64,000 bases of DNA from Acidimicrobiaceae bacterium (GCA_947446815.1 CANFGT010000004.1:102415-166414); one strand, 5' to 3'. Numbered from the stretch's first letter, positions 25,813 to 35,671 are shown. Notes: a model not told the origin generated them from the sequence alone. Program-made: numbers and translations.

Positions 25813-25842
25813 AAAGGGCCGAGGCAATAGCCCCGGCCCTTT
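25813..25842 (-). terminator. Intrinsic terminator of the sdhCAB operon
   Basis: Nine-base arms AAAGGGCCG / CGGCCCTTT enclose a GC-rich loop. On the minus strand the hairpin is followed by TTTTGTTTT. It lies 18 bases beyond the sdhB stop. Confidence 0.9.
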
Positions 25843-25859
25843 CATACTTCGTGGTGCAA

Positions 25860-26636
25860 TTACTTGCGAGCGAGGTCCTTGCGGTTCACAAACTTTGCCT
25901 TACGGTAATCCTTGTGCATGAGTGCAATGACGTCGATGCTGATTTCCTTCGGGCAAGCTGCTTCGCATTCACCGTGGTTCGTGCATGAACCGAAATGATC
26001 ATCCATTGTCTCCACCATGCTTTCCACACGGCTGAAGCGCTCGGCTTGGCCCTGTGGCAAACGGCTGAGGTGAGCAATCTTCGCGCCAGTGAACAAGTTG
26101 GCAGCACCGTTCGGGCATGCAGCAACACAAGCGCCACAGCCGATGCACTCAGCCGAGTCCATTGCCGCATCTGCGATGGGCTTTGGAATGGGGATCAGGT
26201 TTGCATCAGGTGCACCACCGGTGTCGGCCGTGATGTAACCACCGGACTCGATGACACGGTCAAATGCAGAACGGTCCACCATGAGGTCTTTGATGAGCGG
26301 GAATGCCGCTGCACGCCAAGGCTCGATGGTGATGACTGCGTTGTCCTGGAACTGGCGCATGTGCAACTGACAGGTTGCGGTGCCGCGCTGCGGACCATGT
26401 GCCTGACCATCGATCATGAGCGAGCAAGTTCCACAAATTCCTTCGCGGCAGTCATGGTCGAAGACCACAGCTTCCTTGCCGTCGTGAATCAACTTGTCAT
26501 TCAAGATGTCGAGCATCTCAAGAAATGATGCTTCGTCGGTGATCTCGTCGACAATATGTGTCTCGAAGTTGCCCTTTGCCTGTGGGCCATCTTGGCGCCA
26601 GATCTTGAGCGTGATGTTCTTCAGGTTGTGACTCAC
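25860..26636 (-). CDS. sdhB: Succinate dehydrogenase iron-sulfur subunit
   Basis: 258 residues. The N-terminal plant-type ferredoxin domain binds 2Fe-2S (CREGICGTC and a later Cys in GTATC). The C-terminal domain binds 4Fe-4S and 3Fe-4S ([12 protein letters not shown], then [12 protein letters not shown]). It passes electrons from SdhA flavin to the membrane quinone site. It overlaps the sdhA stop by four bases (ATGA) and closes the operon. The C-terminal sequence fits the type-B (menaquinone) group, as does the single fused cytochrome subunit upstream. Confidence 0.95.
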   Translation of the reverse strand: MSHNLKNITLKIWRQDGPQAKGNFETHIVDEITDEASFLEMLDILNDKLIHDGKEAVVFDHDCREGICGTCSLMIDGQAHGPQRGTATCQLHMRQFQDNAVITIEPWRAAAFPLIKDLMVDRSAFDRVIESGGYITADTGGAPDANLIPIPKPIADAAMDSAECIGCGACVAACPNGAANLFTGAKIAHLSRLPQGQAERFSRVESMVETMDDHFGSCTNHGECEAACPKEISIDVIALMHKDYRKAKFVNRKDLARK

Positions 26637-28585
26637 TTGTAGCTCCTCGTTGCAAGGTGAACTTCTTCAAATTCAAGTTTTTCGACGTTGAGGTTTGGCT
26701 TCATCGCGTCGCCACCCCACTGCCACGCAGAAACGTGGCAGTAGTTCTCGTCATCACGAAGTGCTTCGCCTTCTTCCGTCTGGTACTCAGCACGGAAGTG
26801 CCCGCCGCAGCTTTCCTGGCGATCAAGAGCGTCCTTGCACATGAGAATTCCGAGTTGGAAGAAGTCATCGACGCGGCCGGCCTTCTCCAATGTCTGGTTC
26901 ATGTTTTCGCCGCTACCGGTAACGCGAAGGTCTGTCTTGAATTCCTCGTACAACGCTGGAAGGTCCGAGAGTGCCTTAGTGAGGCCTTCTTCGGTGCGCT
27001 CCATACCGCAGTAATCCCAAATGATCTTGCCGAGTTCGCGATGGAAGTAGTCAGGAGACTTTGTTCCACCTGCAGATAGGTAACCATTGAAGCGCAAACG
27101 AGCTGCTTCTTCGGCGGCCTTGAACTCTGGGTGATCAGTTCCGGGAATCGACTTGTTGAGCATTGGAGCCAAATAGTTACCGATGGTGTACGGCAATACG
27201 AAGTAACCGTCGGACAGACCTTGCATGAGAGCCGAAGCGCCCAAGCGGTTTGCACCGTGGTCGGAGAAGTTGGCTTCACCGGCTGCATACAAACCAGGAA
27301 TGTTTGTCATGAGTTCGTAATCAACCCATAAGCCACCCATTGTGTAGTGGCTTGCTGGGTAGATACGCATCGGCTGCTCGTACGGGTTTTCACCAGCGAT
27401 GCGTTCGTACATCTCAAACAAGTTGCCGTAACGCTCTTCCACCACATCGCGACCGAGGCGGTTGATGGCATCAGCGAAGTCAAGGTAGACACCATTCTTC
27501 TTTGCACCAACACCAAGACCCTTGTCAACGGCACGCTTTGCAGCACGTGACGAGATGTCACGAGGAGCCAAGTTGCCGAACGATGGGTACAAACGCTCGA
27601 GGTAGTAGTCGCGCTCGTTCTCTGGCACTTCGTGTGCAGGACGCGTCTCGTTGGGGTTCGTTGGAACCCACACGCGGCCATCGTTACGAAGTGATTCAGA
27701 CATGAGCGTGAGCTTTGACTGGCTGTCGTCGCTCTGCGGAATACATGTTGGGTGAATCTGCGTGTAGCAAGGGTTTGCAAACAATGCGCCCTTACGGTGT
27801 GCACGCCATGCAGCTGTGACGTTGCAGGACATTGCGTTGGTGGAAAGGAAGAATGCGTTTCCGTAACCACCTGTTGCAAGAACAACTGCGTGTGCTGCGT
27901 GTGATTGCAGTTCGCCAGTGACGAGGTCACGAACAACGATGCCCGATGCATGGCCATCGATAACAACAACATCGATTAACTCGGTGCGGTTGAACAAACG
28001 AATGCCACCGAGACCGACCTGGCGCGAGAACTGCTGGTATGCACCAAGCAAGAGCTGTTGACCTGTCTGGCCACGTGCGTAGAACGTACGGCTGACCTGT
28101 GCACCACCGAATGAACGGTTGTCCAAAAGACCACCGTATTCACGGGCGAATGGAACACCCTGGGCCACCATCTGGTCGATGATGTCGACACTGTTTTCTG
28201 CGAGGCGATGCACATTGGCTTCGCGTGCGCGGAAGTCTCCGCCCTTGACGGTGTCGTAGAACAAACGGTGAATGCTGTCGCCGTCACCCTTGTAGTTCTT
28301 TGCACCGTTGATGCCGCCCTGAGCGGCAATGGAGTGTGCGCGACGTGCGGAGTCGTGGAAAGTGAACGCGTCGACTTGGTAACCAAGCTCAGCGAGTGTT
28401 GCTGCTGCGGATGCACCAGCAAGACCGGTTCCGACAACGATGACTTTGAACTTGCGCTTGTTGTTGGGGTTCACCAACTTCATGTTGTCTTTGTACGAGT
28501 TCCACTTGTCGGCCATTGGGCCAGCAGGAATCTTCGAATCAAGTTTGACGGTGTTCTGCGCAAGCAGTTGATCTGTGAGGCTCAT
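26633..28585 (-). CDS. sdhA: Succinate dehydrogenase flavoprotein subunit
   Basis: 650 residues. The FAD-binding Rossmann motif [15 protein letters not shown] lies near residue 50, and the covalent-flavin His segment [10 protein letters not shown] near residue 83. The active-site region [13 protein letters not shown] and the late [23 protein letters not shown] helix also match. It oxidises succinate to fumarate in the TCA cycle. Order sdhC-sdhA-sdhB with 18-base and overlapping junctions indicates one transcript. Confidence 0.95.
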   Translation of the reverse strand: MSLTDQLLAQNTVKLDSKIPAGPMADKWNSYKDNMKLVNPNNKRKFKVIVVGTGLAGASAAATLAELGYQVDAFTFHDSARRAHSIAAQGGINGAKNYKGDGDSIHRLFYDTVKGGDFRAREANVHRLAENSVDIIDQMVAQGVPFAREYGGLLDNRSFGGAQVSRTFYARGQTGQQLLLGAYQQFSRQVGLGGIRLFNRTELIDVVVIDGHASGIVVRDLVTGELQSHAAHAVVLATGGYGNAFFLSTNAMSCNVTAAWRAHRKGALFANPCYTQIHPTCIPQSDDSQSKLTLMSESLRNDGRVWVPTNPNETRPAHEVPENERDYYLERLYPSFGNLAPRDISSRAAKRAVDKGLGVGAKKNGVYLDFADAINRLGRDVVEERYGNLFEMYERIAGENPYEQPMRIYPASHYTMGGLWVDYELMTNIPGLYAAGEANFSDHGANRLGASALMQGLSDGYFVLPYTIGNYLAPMLNKSIPGTDHPEFKAAEEAARLRFNGYLSAGGTKSPDYFHRELGKIIWDYCGMERTEEGLTKALSDLPALYEEFKTDLRVTGSGENMNQTLEKAGRVDDFFQLGILMCKDALDRQESCGGHFRAEYQTEEGEALRDDENYCHVSAWQWGGDAMKPNLNVEKLEFEEVHLATRSYK

Positions 28586-28603
28586 GAGTATTGCTTTCTT
28601 CGA

Positions 28604-29386
28604 TCAGCCGACAATGCCGGCCATGACTGCGATGGGAAATGACACGTTGCCGATGACAACGATGGCGGCGAAACCAGTAGCAAAGCCACGGCGCCACTTG
28701 TTAAAACGTGGGTTGTTCCAACCAAATGACTGGAAGATGCTCCATGCACCATGGAAGAGGTGCAAGCCCAGCAACACATTTGCGAGGACATAGAACAATG
28801 CAACGGGAGTGCGCTGGAATGAACTGACAACGTTGCCATAAACATCCTTCACCTGATCGCCTGCATGTGCACCGACGCCTGTCATGGTGCCGACGTGGCT
28901 ATTCACCACACCAAAAGTGAGGTCAAGAAGGTGCCAGATGATGAACGCAAGAATGACAAGACCCGACAAGCGCATGGTGCGGCTGGCGAAGTTTGCAATC
29001 TGATAGTCCCGAGGGCTCTGGTACTTCACAGGGCGCGCCTTGCGGTTCAACACCGTGAGTGAATACGCGGCGTGCAAGTGCAATGCCAATGCGGTGATAA
29101 GGCCACCACGAAGAATCCACAACACCACGCCTTCTGGCGCAACGGGAACGAGAAGATTCTCAAGAAAGTGCGCGTACTCGTTGAGGTGCACCGCACCTAA
29201 GTACATCTTGAGGTTTCCAATCATGTGGAACAGGACAAAGCCCATCATCATGATTCCGGTGGCTCCCATGACGTACTTCTTGCCCACTGCGGTGGAATAG
29301 AGGTCAATCAGGAAGGGACGACGCTTCTTGGATCGAGTGGCGGTACCGGTGACCGGACCGCGCTGGCTCGTTACTACTTGTGCCAT
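28604..29386 (-). CDS. sdhC: Succinate dehydrogenase cytochrome b subunit, type B
   Basis: 260 residues with five predicted membrane helices and several His residues placed inside them (FHMIGNLKMYLG, LALHLHAAYSL, FIIWHLLDL, LLGLHLFHGAWS). This matches the di-heme, single-subunit anchor of type-B succinate:menaquinone oxidoreductases (TIGR02046 group). The start at 29386 has AAGGAG nine bases upstream; a longer frame upstream is unlikely. A palindrome (29444-29458) lies in the putative promoter. Confidence 0.92.
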   Translation of the reverse strand: MAQVVTSQRGPVTGTATRSKKRRPFLIDLYSTAVGKKYVMGATGIMMMGFVLFHMIGNLKMYLGAVHLNEYAHFLENLLVPVAPEGVVLWILRGGLITALALHLHAAYSLTVLNRKARPVKYQSPRDYQIANFASRTMRLSGLVILAFIIWHLLDLTFGVVNSHVGTMTGVGAHAGDQVKDVYGNVVSSFQRTPVALFYVLANVLLGLHLFHGAWSIFQSFGWNNPRFNKWRRGFATGFAAIVVIGNVSFPIAVMAGIVG

Positions 29387-29443
29387 GTAAAAGGACTCCT
29401 TGCCGGCTGGGGGTTCCAGCGGTGCAATTGCGAAGGAAACGGT

Positions 29444-29458
29444 ACCCCTAATAGGGGT
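29444..29458. promoter_or_regulatory. Palindrome in the sdhC-hppA divergent promoter region
   Basis: ACCCCT-AAT-AGGGGT, six-base arms around three bases, 58 bases upstream of sdhC. On the minus strand its centre reads TATTAG, a weak -10-like hexamer, so a bound regulator would block sdh transcription. The rest of the 208-base gap before hppA shows no other clear element except AGGAG ahead of hppA. Confidence 0.35.
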
Positions 29459-29594
29459 CTCAAGGGAAACCAAACCCGTCACAGGGCCCAGACGGATGAT
29501 TCGCCATCCATGTGCCCTGCTTCACTACTGTTTCCCTGTCCACTTAGCGGGCTTTGCCAGATGGCGGGTCCCATAACCGGCCAGGAGTTTTTCG

Positions 29595-32024
29595 GTGTCA
29601 GGAATATTTGCAGCTGAGGGCGGCTACCAGGAGTTCGTACTCAAGGGCGGAGAATGGTTGGTGTTGTGGCTTGCAGCCGCAGCAGCAGTCCTTGCTATCG
29701 CCGTTGGGTTCTTCTTGGTCCGCTCAGTCATGGCGGCCGACGAAGGTACGCCCAAGATGAAAGAAATCGCCTTGGCGATTCAAGAAGGCGCGTTGGCTTA
29801 CCTCAAGCGTCAGTTCAAAACAATCGGTCTCATTTTGATCCCGCTTGTCATCATCGTGTTCGTCACATCCACAAAGATTTTGAAGGGTGACGGAACGCAA
29901 GCTTTGTCACAGTCGCAAGCCGGCTTGTGGCGCACTGTTGCTTTCGTGCTTGGTTGTTCCGCATCTGGCCTCATTGGCTACATCGGCATGACCCTCGCAA
30001 CACGAGGCAACGTTCGTACAGCGGCTGCTGCACTCACCAACTCGATGCCGAAGGCGCTTGACGTTGCCTTCCGTACCGGCGGTGTTGCAGGCATGTTCAC
30101 CGTGGGACTTGGTCTTATCGGTGCAACTGGCATCATCATGATTTTCCAGAACACCTCCAGCGTCATCCTCGTTGGATTCGGTTTCGGTGGATCATTGCTC
30201 GCGCTCTTCCTTCGCGTTGGTGGCGGCATCTTCACCAAAGCGGCGGACGTTGGAGCCGACCTTGTCGGCAAAGTCGAAGCAGGCATTCCTGAAGACGACC
30301 CACGCAACCCCGCAACAATCGCCGACAACGTGGGCGACAACGTAGGTGACTGCGCCGGTATGGCCGCCGACCTTTTCGAAAGCTACGAAGTCACACTCGT
30401 CGCATCGATCATTCTCGGTGTTGCTGCGTTTAAGTCGATTGGCTTGAACCCAGCAATGGGCCTTGTGTTCCCGATCGCTGCTCAAGCAATTGGTGTTATC
30501 TCCTCCATCGCTGGTGTCTTTGCTGTGAAGGCAAAAGAAGGCGAGATGGACGCACTGAAGCCCATCAACAAGGGCTTCATGGTTGCTAGCGCAATAACTC
30601 TTGTCGGAACTCTCGCACTTGCACTCAAGTACGTCGGAAACGCTAAGGCAACACTGGTTCAGGCTCTTGCCGGCATCGACAACAAAGAGGAAATTGCAAA
30701 AGTAACGGCCGAGTTCAAACGTGTAACCCCAATGAGTGGAGCTGGTTGGCGCGTCTTTGGCGCGATTGCAATTGGTCTTGTGCTTGCACAGCTCATTAGC
30801 CGTCTGACCGAGTACTACACATCGACACACTTCCGACCCGTGCAAGAAATTGCAGCGTCAACAGAAACTGGTCCAGCGACTGCAGTTCTTTCGGGTACTG
30901 CATTCGGTCTTGAATCAAGCGTGTACGCAGTCATCGCAATTGCAATCGCCATTGGTGTTGCACTCGCACTTGGCGGCGGCAACCTCACGTTCTCGCTCTA
31001 CCTTGTTGCACTCACTGGTATCGGCATGTTGTCGACAACTGGTGTGATCGTTTCGGAAGACACCTTCGGACCTGTCTCTGACAATGCCGCAGGAATTGCA
31101 GAAATGTCAGGCGAGTTCCACGGTGAGCCAGAGCGCATCATGGTGAGCCTTGACGCAGTGGGTAACACCACCAAGGCAGTGACAAAGGGTTTCGCAATCG
31201 GCTCAGCTGTTATTGCTGCGGTTGCGTTGTTTGCATCATTCATCGAGACCGCTGGTTCCAAGTTGTACGTGCCGAATCCCGCAGACCTCAACGGTCCAAA
31301 GGTTCTCGCATCAAGCTTGGTCACCAACCTCGCTGACGGCGTGTTCAAGCTTCCTCAGTTGGCTATCAACGCAGCTGATCCGAAGATCTTCATCGGCATC
31401 CTTCTCGGTGGCGCTGTGCCGTTCCTCTTCTCCGCACTTGCGATTCGCGCCGTTGGCCGCACCGCAGGTGTTGTTGTGCAAGAAGTGCGTAACCAGTTCG
31501 CTGATGGCGGAATCATGGCCGGCACAAAGAAGCCTGAATACGGTCCAGTCATTGACATCTGTACAGAAGCATCACTGCGTGAGTTGGCTACACCAGCTCT
31601 CCTCGCAGTGCTCACTCCTGTCATCGTCGGTTTCGGTATCGGCTGGCAGGCGCTGGGTGGCTTCCTCGCAGCAGGCATCCTTGTTGGTCAGCTCATGGCG
31701 AACTACCTCAGCAATGCAGGTGGTGCATGGGACAACGCCAAGAAGTACATCGAAGATGGACACCATGGCGGCAAGGGTTCCGACCCATACAAGGCAGCAG
31801 TTGTTGCCGACACCGTTGGTGACCCGTTCAAAGACACTGCAGGCCCAGCGCTCAACCCACTGATCAAGGTGATGAACCTTGTGTCGTTGTTGGTGCTTCC
31901 TGCAATCATCACGAACGCCGACAACACAGGAAGTCGCCTCGCAATTGCAGGCATTGCAACAATTGTTCTGGCCGGTTCGGTTATCCGTTCCAGCCGTCAA
32001 GGTTCAGCAATCACAACTAACTGA
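29595..32024 (+). CDS. hppA: Membrane proton-pumping pyrophosphatase, K+-independent type
   Basis: 809 residues with about 16 membrane helices. The substrate loop DVGADLVGKVEAGIPEDDPRNP and the IADNVGDNVGD acidic repeat lie near residue 220. A second acidic loop (DTVGDPFKDTAGPALN) is near the C-terminus. The motif GNTTKAVTKG has Lys where K+-dependent enzymes have Ala, which marks the K+-independent H+-pumping class. It couples PPi hydrolysis to proton export and may also run in reverse. The GTG start has AGGAG upstream, and a terminator follows directly. Confidence 0.95.
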   Translation: MSGIFAAEGGYQEFVLKGGEWLVLWLAAAAAVLAIAVGFFLVRSVMAADEGTPKMKEIALAIQEGALAYLKRQFKTIGLILIPLVIIVFVTSTKILKGDGTQALSQSQAGLWRTVAFVLGCSASGLIGYIGMTLATRGNVRTAAAALTNSMPKALDVAFRTGGVAGMFTVGLGLIGATGIIMIFQNTSSVILVGFGFGGSLLALFLRVGGGIFTKAADVGADLVGKVEAGIPEDDPRNPATIADNVGDNVGDCAGMAADLFESYEVTLVASIILGVAAFKSIGLNPAMGLVFPIAAQAIGVISSIAGVFAVKAKEGEMDALKPINKGFMVASAITLVGTLALALKYVGNAKATLVQALAGIDNKEEIAKVTAEFKRVTPMSGAGWRVFGAIAIGLVLAQLISRLTEYYTSTHFRPVQEIAASTETGPATAVLSGTAFGLESSVYAVIAIAIAIGVALALGGGNLTFSLYLVALTGIGMLSTTGVIVSEDTFGPVSDNAAGIAEMSGEFHGEPERIMVSLDAVGNTTKAVTKGFAIGSAVIAAVALFASFIETAGSKLYVPNPADLNGPKVLASSLVTNLADGVFKLPQLAINAADPKIFIGILLGGAVPFLFSALAIRAVGRTAGVVVQEVRNQFADGGIMAGTKKPEYGPVIDICTEASLRELATPALLAVLTPVIVGFGIGWQALGGFLAAGILVGQLMANYLSNAGGAWDNAKKYIEDGHHGGKGSDPYKAAVVADTVGDPFKDTAGPALNPLIKVMNLVSLLVLPAIITNADNTGSRLAIAGIATIVLAGSVIRSSRQGSAITTN

Positions 32025-32036
32025 TCAATACGTATA

Positions 32037-32070
32037 CAAAGGGCCCGGGCAGCGATGCTCGGGCCCTTTG
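32037..32070 (+). terminator. Intrinsic terminator after hppA
   Basis: Eleven-base arms CAAAGGGCCCG / CGGGCCCTTTG form a very stable hairpin 13 bases after the hppA stop. The T run is short and partly within the stem. Confidence 0.88.
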
Positions 32071-32095
32071 CTATTACCCCACTAGCGTTCTCTAA

Positions 32096-32731
32096 ATGCT
32101 CGCACTGCTCAACCCCGAAGATCTCCTCGCTAACGGAGGGCTTCTTCTTTTAGGAGCAATCATTTTTGCTGAATCTGGTTTGCTCATCGGATTCTTTCTT
32201 CCCGGCGACTCGCTACTTTTCATCGCAGGTTTCTTCTCCAGCAGCGCAGCAAAGAGTGTCTCCGACGTGCACCTTTCACTCCCCCTCGTCATGCTCGTTG
32301 CAGCAGTTATGGCAGTGGTCGGCGACCAAGTGGGTTACGTCATCGGCAACAAGGCTGGCCCTGCACTTTTCAATCGCCCCAAGTCGCGTTTGTTTGACCC
32401 CGCACATGTTGCAAAAGCGCAAGGCTTCTTCGACAAGTACGGCGCGCGCACGATCATCCTTGCTCGCTTCGTTCCCATCGTGCGTACGTTTGCCCCCGTG
32501 GTCGCTGGCGTTGGCAAAATGCACTACCGCACCTTCATCCGCTACAACATCATTGGTGGCATCGCATGGGGATGTGGGTTGCCACTACTTGGTTTCTTCC
32601 TGGGTCATTTCAACATCGTGAAAGACCACATCGAAATCGCAGTGCTCGCGGTTGTCGCACTCTCGTTGTTGCCCGTGGTCATTGAATTCATCAATCACCG
32701 TCGCAACGCATCGAAGCACTCGGCAGACTGA
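32096..32731 (+). CDS. DedA-family membrane protein
   Basis: 211 residues with the DedA/SNARE-associated core: FAESGLLIGFFLPGDSLLFIAGF (near residue 24), the AARFVP-like segment ILARFVPIVRTFAPVVAG and a GGIAWGCGLPLLGF helix. DedA proteins are polyprenyl-phosphate or phospholipid flippases that support envelope integrity. It ends four bases before the SCP2 gene, so the two probably share a transcript. Confidence 0.9.
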   Translation: MLALLNPEDLLANGGLLLLGAIIFAESGLLIGFFLPGDSLLFIAGFFSSSAAKSVSDVHLSLPLVMLVAAVMAVVGDQVGYVIGNKAGPALFNRPKSRLFDPAHVAKAQGFFDKYGARTIILARFVPIVRTFAPVVAGVGKMHYRTFIRYNIIGGIAWGCGLPLLGFFLGHFNIVKDHIEIAVLAVVALSLLPVVIEFINHRRNASKHSAD

Positions 32732-32735
32732 CATC

Positions 32736-33125
32736 ATGCGCTATCTCAGTCTTGAATGGTTGGAAGCGATGCAGGCGCAAGTGTCTGCATCCGAATCTCT
32801 CACCGAACTCGCCAACACTGCCAGCATCGGCGTGACACAAGTAATCACCGATGGTCCTGAAGGGACCATCGTGTATCACCTACAAGTCGGCGATGGCGTT
32901 GCAACTTTCGGTCCTGGACCCGCCCCAAGCGAAAACGTCCGGATGGAACAGTCATGGCAGACATCAGTGGATGTCGCCACAGAAGCAGTTCCCGCTCAGG
33001 AGGTCTTCATGAAGGGTCTCGTCAAGATCTTTGGGGACCCTCAGAGCATCATGAACAACGTTGCGGTGTTTGCAGCTCTTGACACTGCGTTCGCTGCTGT
33101 TCGACCACAAACTGTCTACAAATAG
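32736..33125 (+). CDS. SCP2 sterol-carrier-like lipid-binding protein
   Basis: 129 residues, the size of a single SCP2 domain. A hydrophobic beta-sheet cavity (TIVYHLQVGDGVATFGPGPA) is followed by WQTSVDVATEAVPAQEVFMKGLVKIFGD, the usual helix where the lipid sits. Actinobacterial SCP2 proteins bind acyl-CoA or sterol-like ligands. The start at 32736 is 4 bases after the DedA stop. Its partner enzyme is not evident. Confidence 0.78.
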   Translation: MRYLSLEWLEAMQAQVSASESLTELANTASIGVTQVITDGPEGTIVYHLQVGDGVATFGPGPAPSENVRMEQSWQTSVDVATEAVPAQEVFMKGLVKIFGDPQSIMNNVAVFAALDTAFAAVRPQTVYK

Positions 33126-33128
33126 AAC

Positions 33129-33323
33129 TCAGCGCACACTGACAATTGTTGGTGCAACTGGTCGCGATGAATCATCGTTTGACCCAAAGGCCACGGAAAC
33201 AACACCCAAAATGGCAACAGCGGCCGCTATGAGGGCAACGCCAACTCTGGCAACGCGAGGGCTAAATGAGAGCCCGCGGGCATTCTCGGCACTATTCGCA
33301 GCAGTGAAGTTGATTGTGGTCAT
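33129..33323 (-). CDS. Possible small one-helix membrane protein
   Basis: 64 residues with one clear hydrophobic helix (about residues 28-48, VALIAAAVAILGVVSVAFG), a short N-terminal segment and a polar tail. GGGA stands about six bases before the ATG. It occupies the gap between the convergent SCP2 gene and the Fae-like gene. No family is recognised. Codon content looks like coding sequence, but length alone leaves doubt. Confidence 0.45.
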   Translation of the reverse strand: MTTINFTAANSAENARGLSFSPRVARVGVALIAAAVAILGVVSVAFGSNDDSSRPVAPTIVSVR

Positions 33324-33405
33324 AACGTCCCGAGCAATTCCTGATAATTCCGACTGATTTACTCAGGTATTCAACCAGAATCCTCGCTGGCATGCAAATG
33401 CGGGG

Positions 33406-33912
33406 TTAAGACCGCCGAAAATAAGGATTAGTCGGATGAACCATTGCGGCCAGCGCAGCGGTCATTTCCGTGGCTCCAGAACGCGCCATAGCGAGCGCTG
33501 AGAGCGTTGCGGCTCGATTGTTGGCAAACACTTCCTCTTCGTCATTTGCCCCTGGATTTACCCACACAGCAGCGATCAGGACGTAGTCATCGCAATCGGA
33601 TGGCATGTGCCCATCAATATGCGCCTGCCCCACCCCAGCGGCAAGTCCGGCCTGAGCAGCACCCCACGTGAGATTTCCGTGAGCATCATCTTCGATAGTT
33701 GCTTTATTCACGAACAACGTGAACGGAACGATCGGCGAACCAGGTGTTGCCACTGCAACGAATGGCACATGTCCAACCCGTGGAGTTGCCAATGCTGTCA
33801 CCCAAGCAGTTCCAACTGGACCGGACCGCTTCCCCATCACCGTGTTGATATGAGCTGCATTGACACCTTCGCCAACAAACCCTTCACCAATCAAAATACG
33901 ATCGTCGCTCAT
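33406..33912 (-). CDS. fae: Formaldehyde-activating-enzyme (Fae) family protein
   Basis: 168 residues aligning by eye along the full Fae fold: GEGFVGEGVNAAHI at the N-terminus with the catalytic His (His21), FVNKATIED and WGAAQAGLAAGVGQA in the middle, and DYVLIAAVWVNPGANDEEEVFANNRAATLSAL toward the end. Fae condenses formaldehyde with tetrahydromethanopterin in methylotrophs and methanogens; related Fae-like proteins may use other carriers. Its start overlaps the stop of an Fe(II)/2-oxoglutarate oxygenase gene (ATGA). No other methanopterin gene is in the window, so the carrier is uncertain. Confidence 0.82.
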   Translation of the reverse strand: MSDDRILIGEGFVGEGVNAAHINTVMGKRSGPVGTAWVTALATPRVGHVPFVAVATPGSPIVPFTLFVNKATIEDDAHGNLTWGAAQAGLAAGVGQAHIDGHMPSDCDDYVLIAAVWVNPGANDEEEVFANNRAATLSALAMARSGATEMTAALAAMVHPTNPYFRRS

Positions 33913-34622
33913 ACGGGCAGTCGTCCATATCGGCCCAGTTTTAATTCATCATTTGAATCAGTTCCTGGCTTCGTGTCATACGCAAGTAACGCAACATGGC
34001 GGGGAACTTTGCCATGGACTTGAGACACACGGTGATAACTCCAACGACCGTTGAACACCATCAGCGTCCCGGGAGTCATTGGTTCAATGCGAACTAAATC
34101 GGCACGCTCCCCACGACGGATATCTGCAATCGTTTCAACATTGTCGTCAGAGGCAGAGCGAATACGGGGCACGTTCTCGAAATCACCACCTTGAAGTGAC
34201 GGCTGCAGCGCGATGGACACAACAAAATCCGTTTGATCAAAATGCCAACCCAACTCATGGCCATCTCGCATCACTGCGAGATTCAGTGCACCAAATGGAT
34301 CGGCGTATCGAAATAATTCTTTCTCGCCCAACACCTGTGCAACAAAATGCATCAGCGGGTCCCATTCGTAGATGGCCCGAATCACACTGTCGGTAGGAAA
34401 TTGATCGTACGCAACAACGTCGAGATTTGCATTGACATCAGTGTGATAAGCAATTTTTGCTAACTCATCACATTCAGCGATTAACGGACGAAGCGCAGAT
34501 TCCTTAATGAATCCAGGCATCACCACGATGTTCTCGCGAACAAACGTGGAGTGAAGTTCCGACAACAAGGCGTTGTCGTTCATTGGCCACCGGTCAATAT
34601 CGACCAGTGATTCAATATTCAT
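33909..34622 (-). CDS. Fe(II)/2-oxoglutarate oxygenase, HalD/BesD-like family
   Basis: 237 residues with a double-stranded beta-helix core. The iron ligands are His127 and Asp129 (LGWHFDQTDF) and distal His197 (WSYHRVS); Arg208 fits the 2-oxoglutarate clamp. The HxD Asp is kept, so it should hydroxylate rather than halogenate; halogenases of this group have Gly there. Its start overlaps the mdh stop (TAATG) and its stop overlaps fae (ATGA). Oxidation of an N- or O-methyl group would release formaldehyde for Fae; that link is inferred from gene coupling. Confidence 0.78.
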   Translation of the reverse strand: MNIESLVDIDRWPMNDNALLSELHSTFVRENIVVMPGFIKESALRPLIAECDELAKIAYHTDVNANLDVVAYDQFPTDSVIRAIYEWDPLMHFVAQVLGEKELFRYADPFGALNLAVMRDGHELGWHFDQTDFVVSIALQPSLQGGDFENVPRIRSASDDNVETIADIRRGERADLVRIEPMTPGTLMVFNGRWSYHRVSQVHGKVPRHVALLAYDTKPGTDSNDELKLGRYGRLPV

Positions 34623-35608
34623 TAGATGAGGCCGAGCTTCTTTACTTCGTCGCGCTCTTCCACCAACTCAGCAACCGACGCATCAATGCGTGCACGGCTG
34701 AAGTCATCGATGTCGAGACCCTGAACGATGCTGTACTTGCCGTCCTTGCACACGCATGGGAACGACGAGATGATGCCCTCTGGGACGCCATAGCTGCCAT
34801 CGGATGGGATTGCCATCGATACCCAGTCACCCTCGGCTGTTCCGAGTGCCCATGAGTTCATGTGATCAATTGCTGCATTTGCTGCAGACGCTGCAGACGA
34901 AAGTCCACGTGCCTTGATGATGGCTGCGCCACGCTTTGCAACGGTGGGGATGAAATCGTTTTCAATCCAAGCCTGATCATTGATGAGCGCTGCTGCATTC
35001 TGACCATTGACTTCACAATGAAAGAGGTCGGGATACTGCGTGCTGGAGTGGTTACCCCAAATTGTCATCTTCTTAATGTCAGTGACGGACTTGCCAACCT
35101 TTGTTGCCAACTGTGTCATTGCACGGTTGTGGTCAAGACGTGTCATCGCAGTGAAACGGCTTGGATCAAGACCCTTCGCGTTATTCATTGCAATCACTGC
35201 GTTGGTGTTTGCTGGGTTACCAACAACAAGAACCTTCACGTCCTTCTTTGCAGCTGCACCAAGCGCCTGACCCTGAGGCTTAAAGATGCCGCCGTTTGCG
35301 CTGAGAAGATCGCCGCGCTCCATGCCGTCCTTGCGTGGCATTGCACCAACGAGGAATGCTGCGTCGGCATCGCCAAATGCAGTTTCTGCATTGTCGGTGC
35401 ACACCACACCAGCGAGCAATGGGAATGCACAGTCATCAAGTTCCATGCGGACACCTTCGAGTGCACCAAGAGCAGGCGTGATTTCGAGGAGTTGCAGAAT
35501 CACAGGAGTGTTGGGACCGAAAACGGCACCAGAAGCAATACGGAAAAGGAGGCTGTAGCCAATCTGGCCGGCTGCACCGGTGACGGCAATACGAACGGGA
35601 GTTGTCAT
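34622..35608 (-). CDS. mdh: Malate dehydrogenase
   Basis: 328 residues of the MalDH type with an extended NAD loop: [20 protein letters not shown] (residue 8 on), [15 protein letters not shown], the [10 protein letters not shown] block, the substrate Arg in TRLDHNRA and the catalytic His in [12 protein letters not shown]. It interconverts malate and oxaloacetate. The start at 35608 (MTTPVRIAV) is chosen over an upstream frame extension. It shares a one-base stop/start overlap with the oxygenase gene. Confidence 0.95.
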   Translation of the reverse strand: MTTPVRIAVTGAAGQIGYSLLFRIASGAVFGPNTPVILQLLEITPALGALEGVRMELDDCAFPLLAGVVCTDNAETAFGDADAAFLVGAMPRKDGMERGDLLSANGGIFKPQGQALGAAAKKDVKVLVVGNPANTNAVIAMNNAKGLDPSRFTAMTRLDHNRAMTQLATKVGKSVTDIKKMTIWGNHSSTQYPDLFHCEVNGQNAAALINDQAWIENDFIPTVAKRGAAIIKARGLSSAASAANAAIDHMNSWALGTAEGDWVSMAIPSDGSYGVPEGIISSFPCVCKDGKYSIVQGLDIDDFSRARIDASVAELVEERDEVKKLGLI

Positions 35609-35671
35609 GCCTTCAGCGTAGGCGCGCCGACACCCCAATACCGAATACAACTGGGCAAAACGCCCGTGAAA

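Noticed and set aside
30192..30845. 217-codon open frame on the minus strand inside hppA
   Set aside because: It lies wholly opposite the pyrophosphatase coding sequence and shows a Cys/His-rich, family-less product.
33909..34622. Halogenase activity for the HalD/BesD-like oxygenase
   Set aside because: The iron-binding Asp (Asp129) is present; halogenases of this fold replace it with Gly or Ala.
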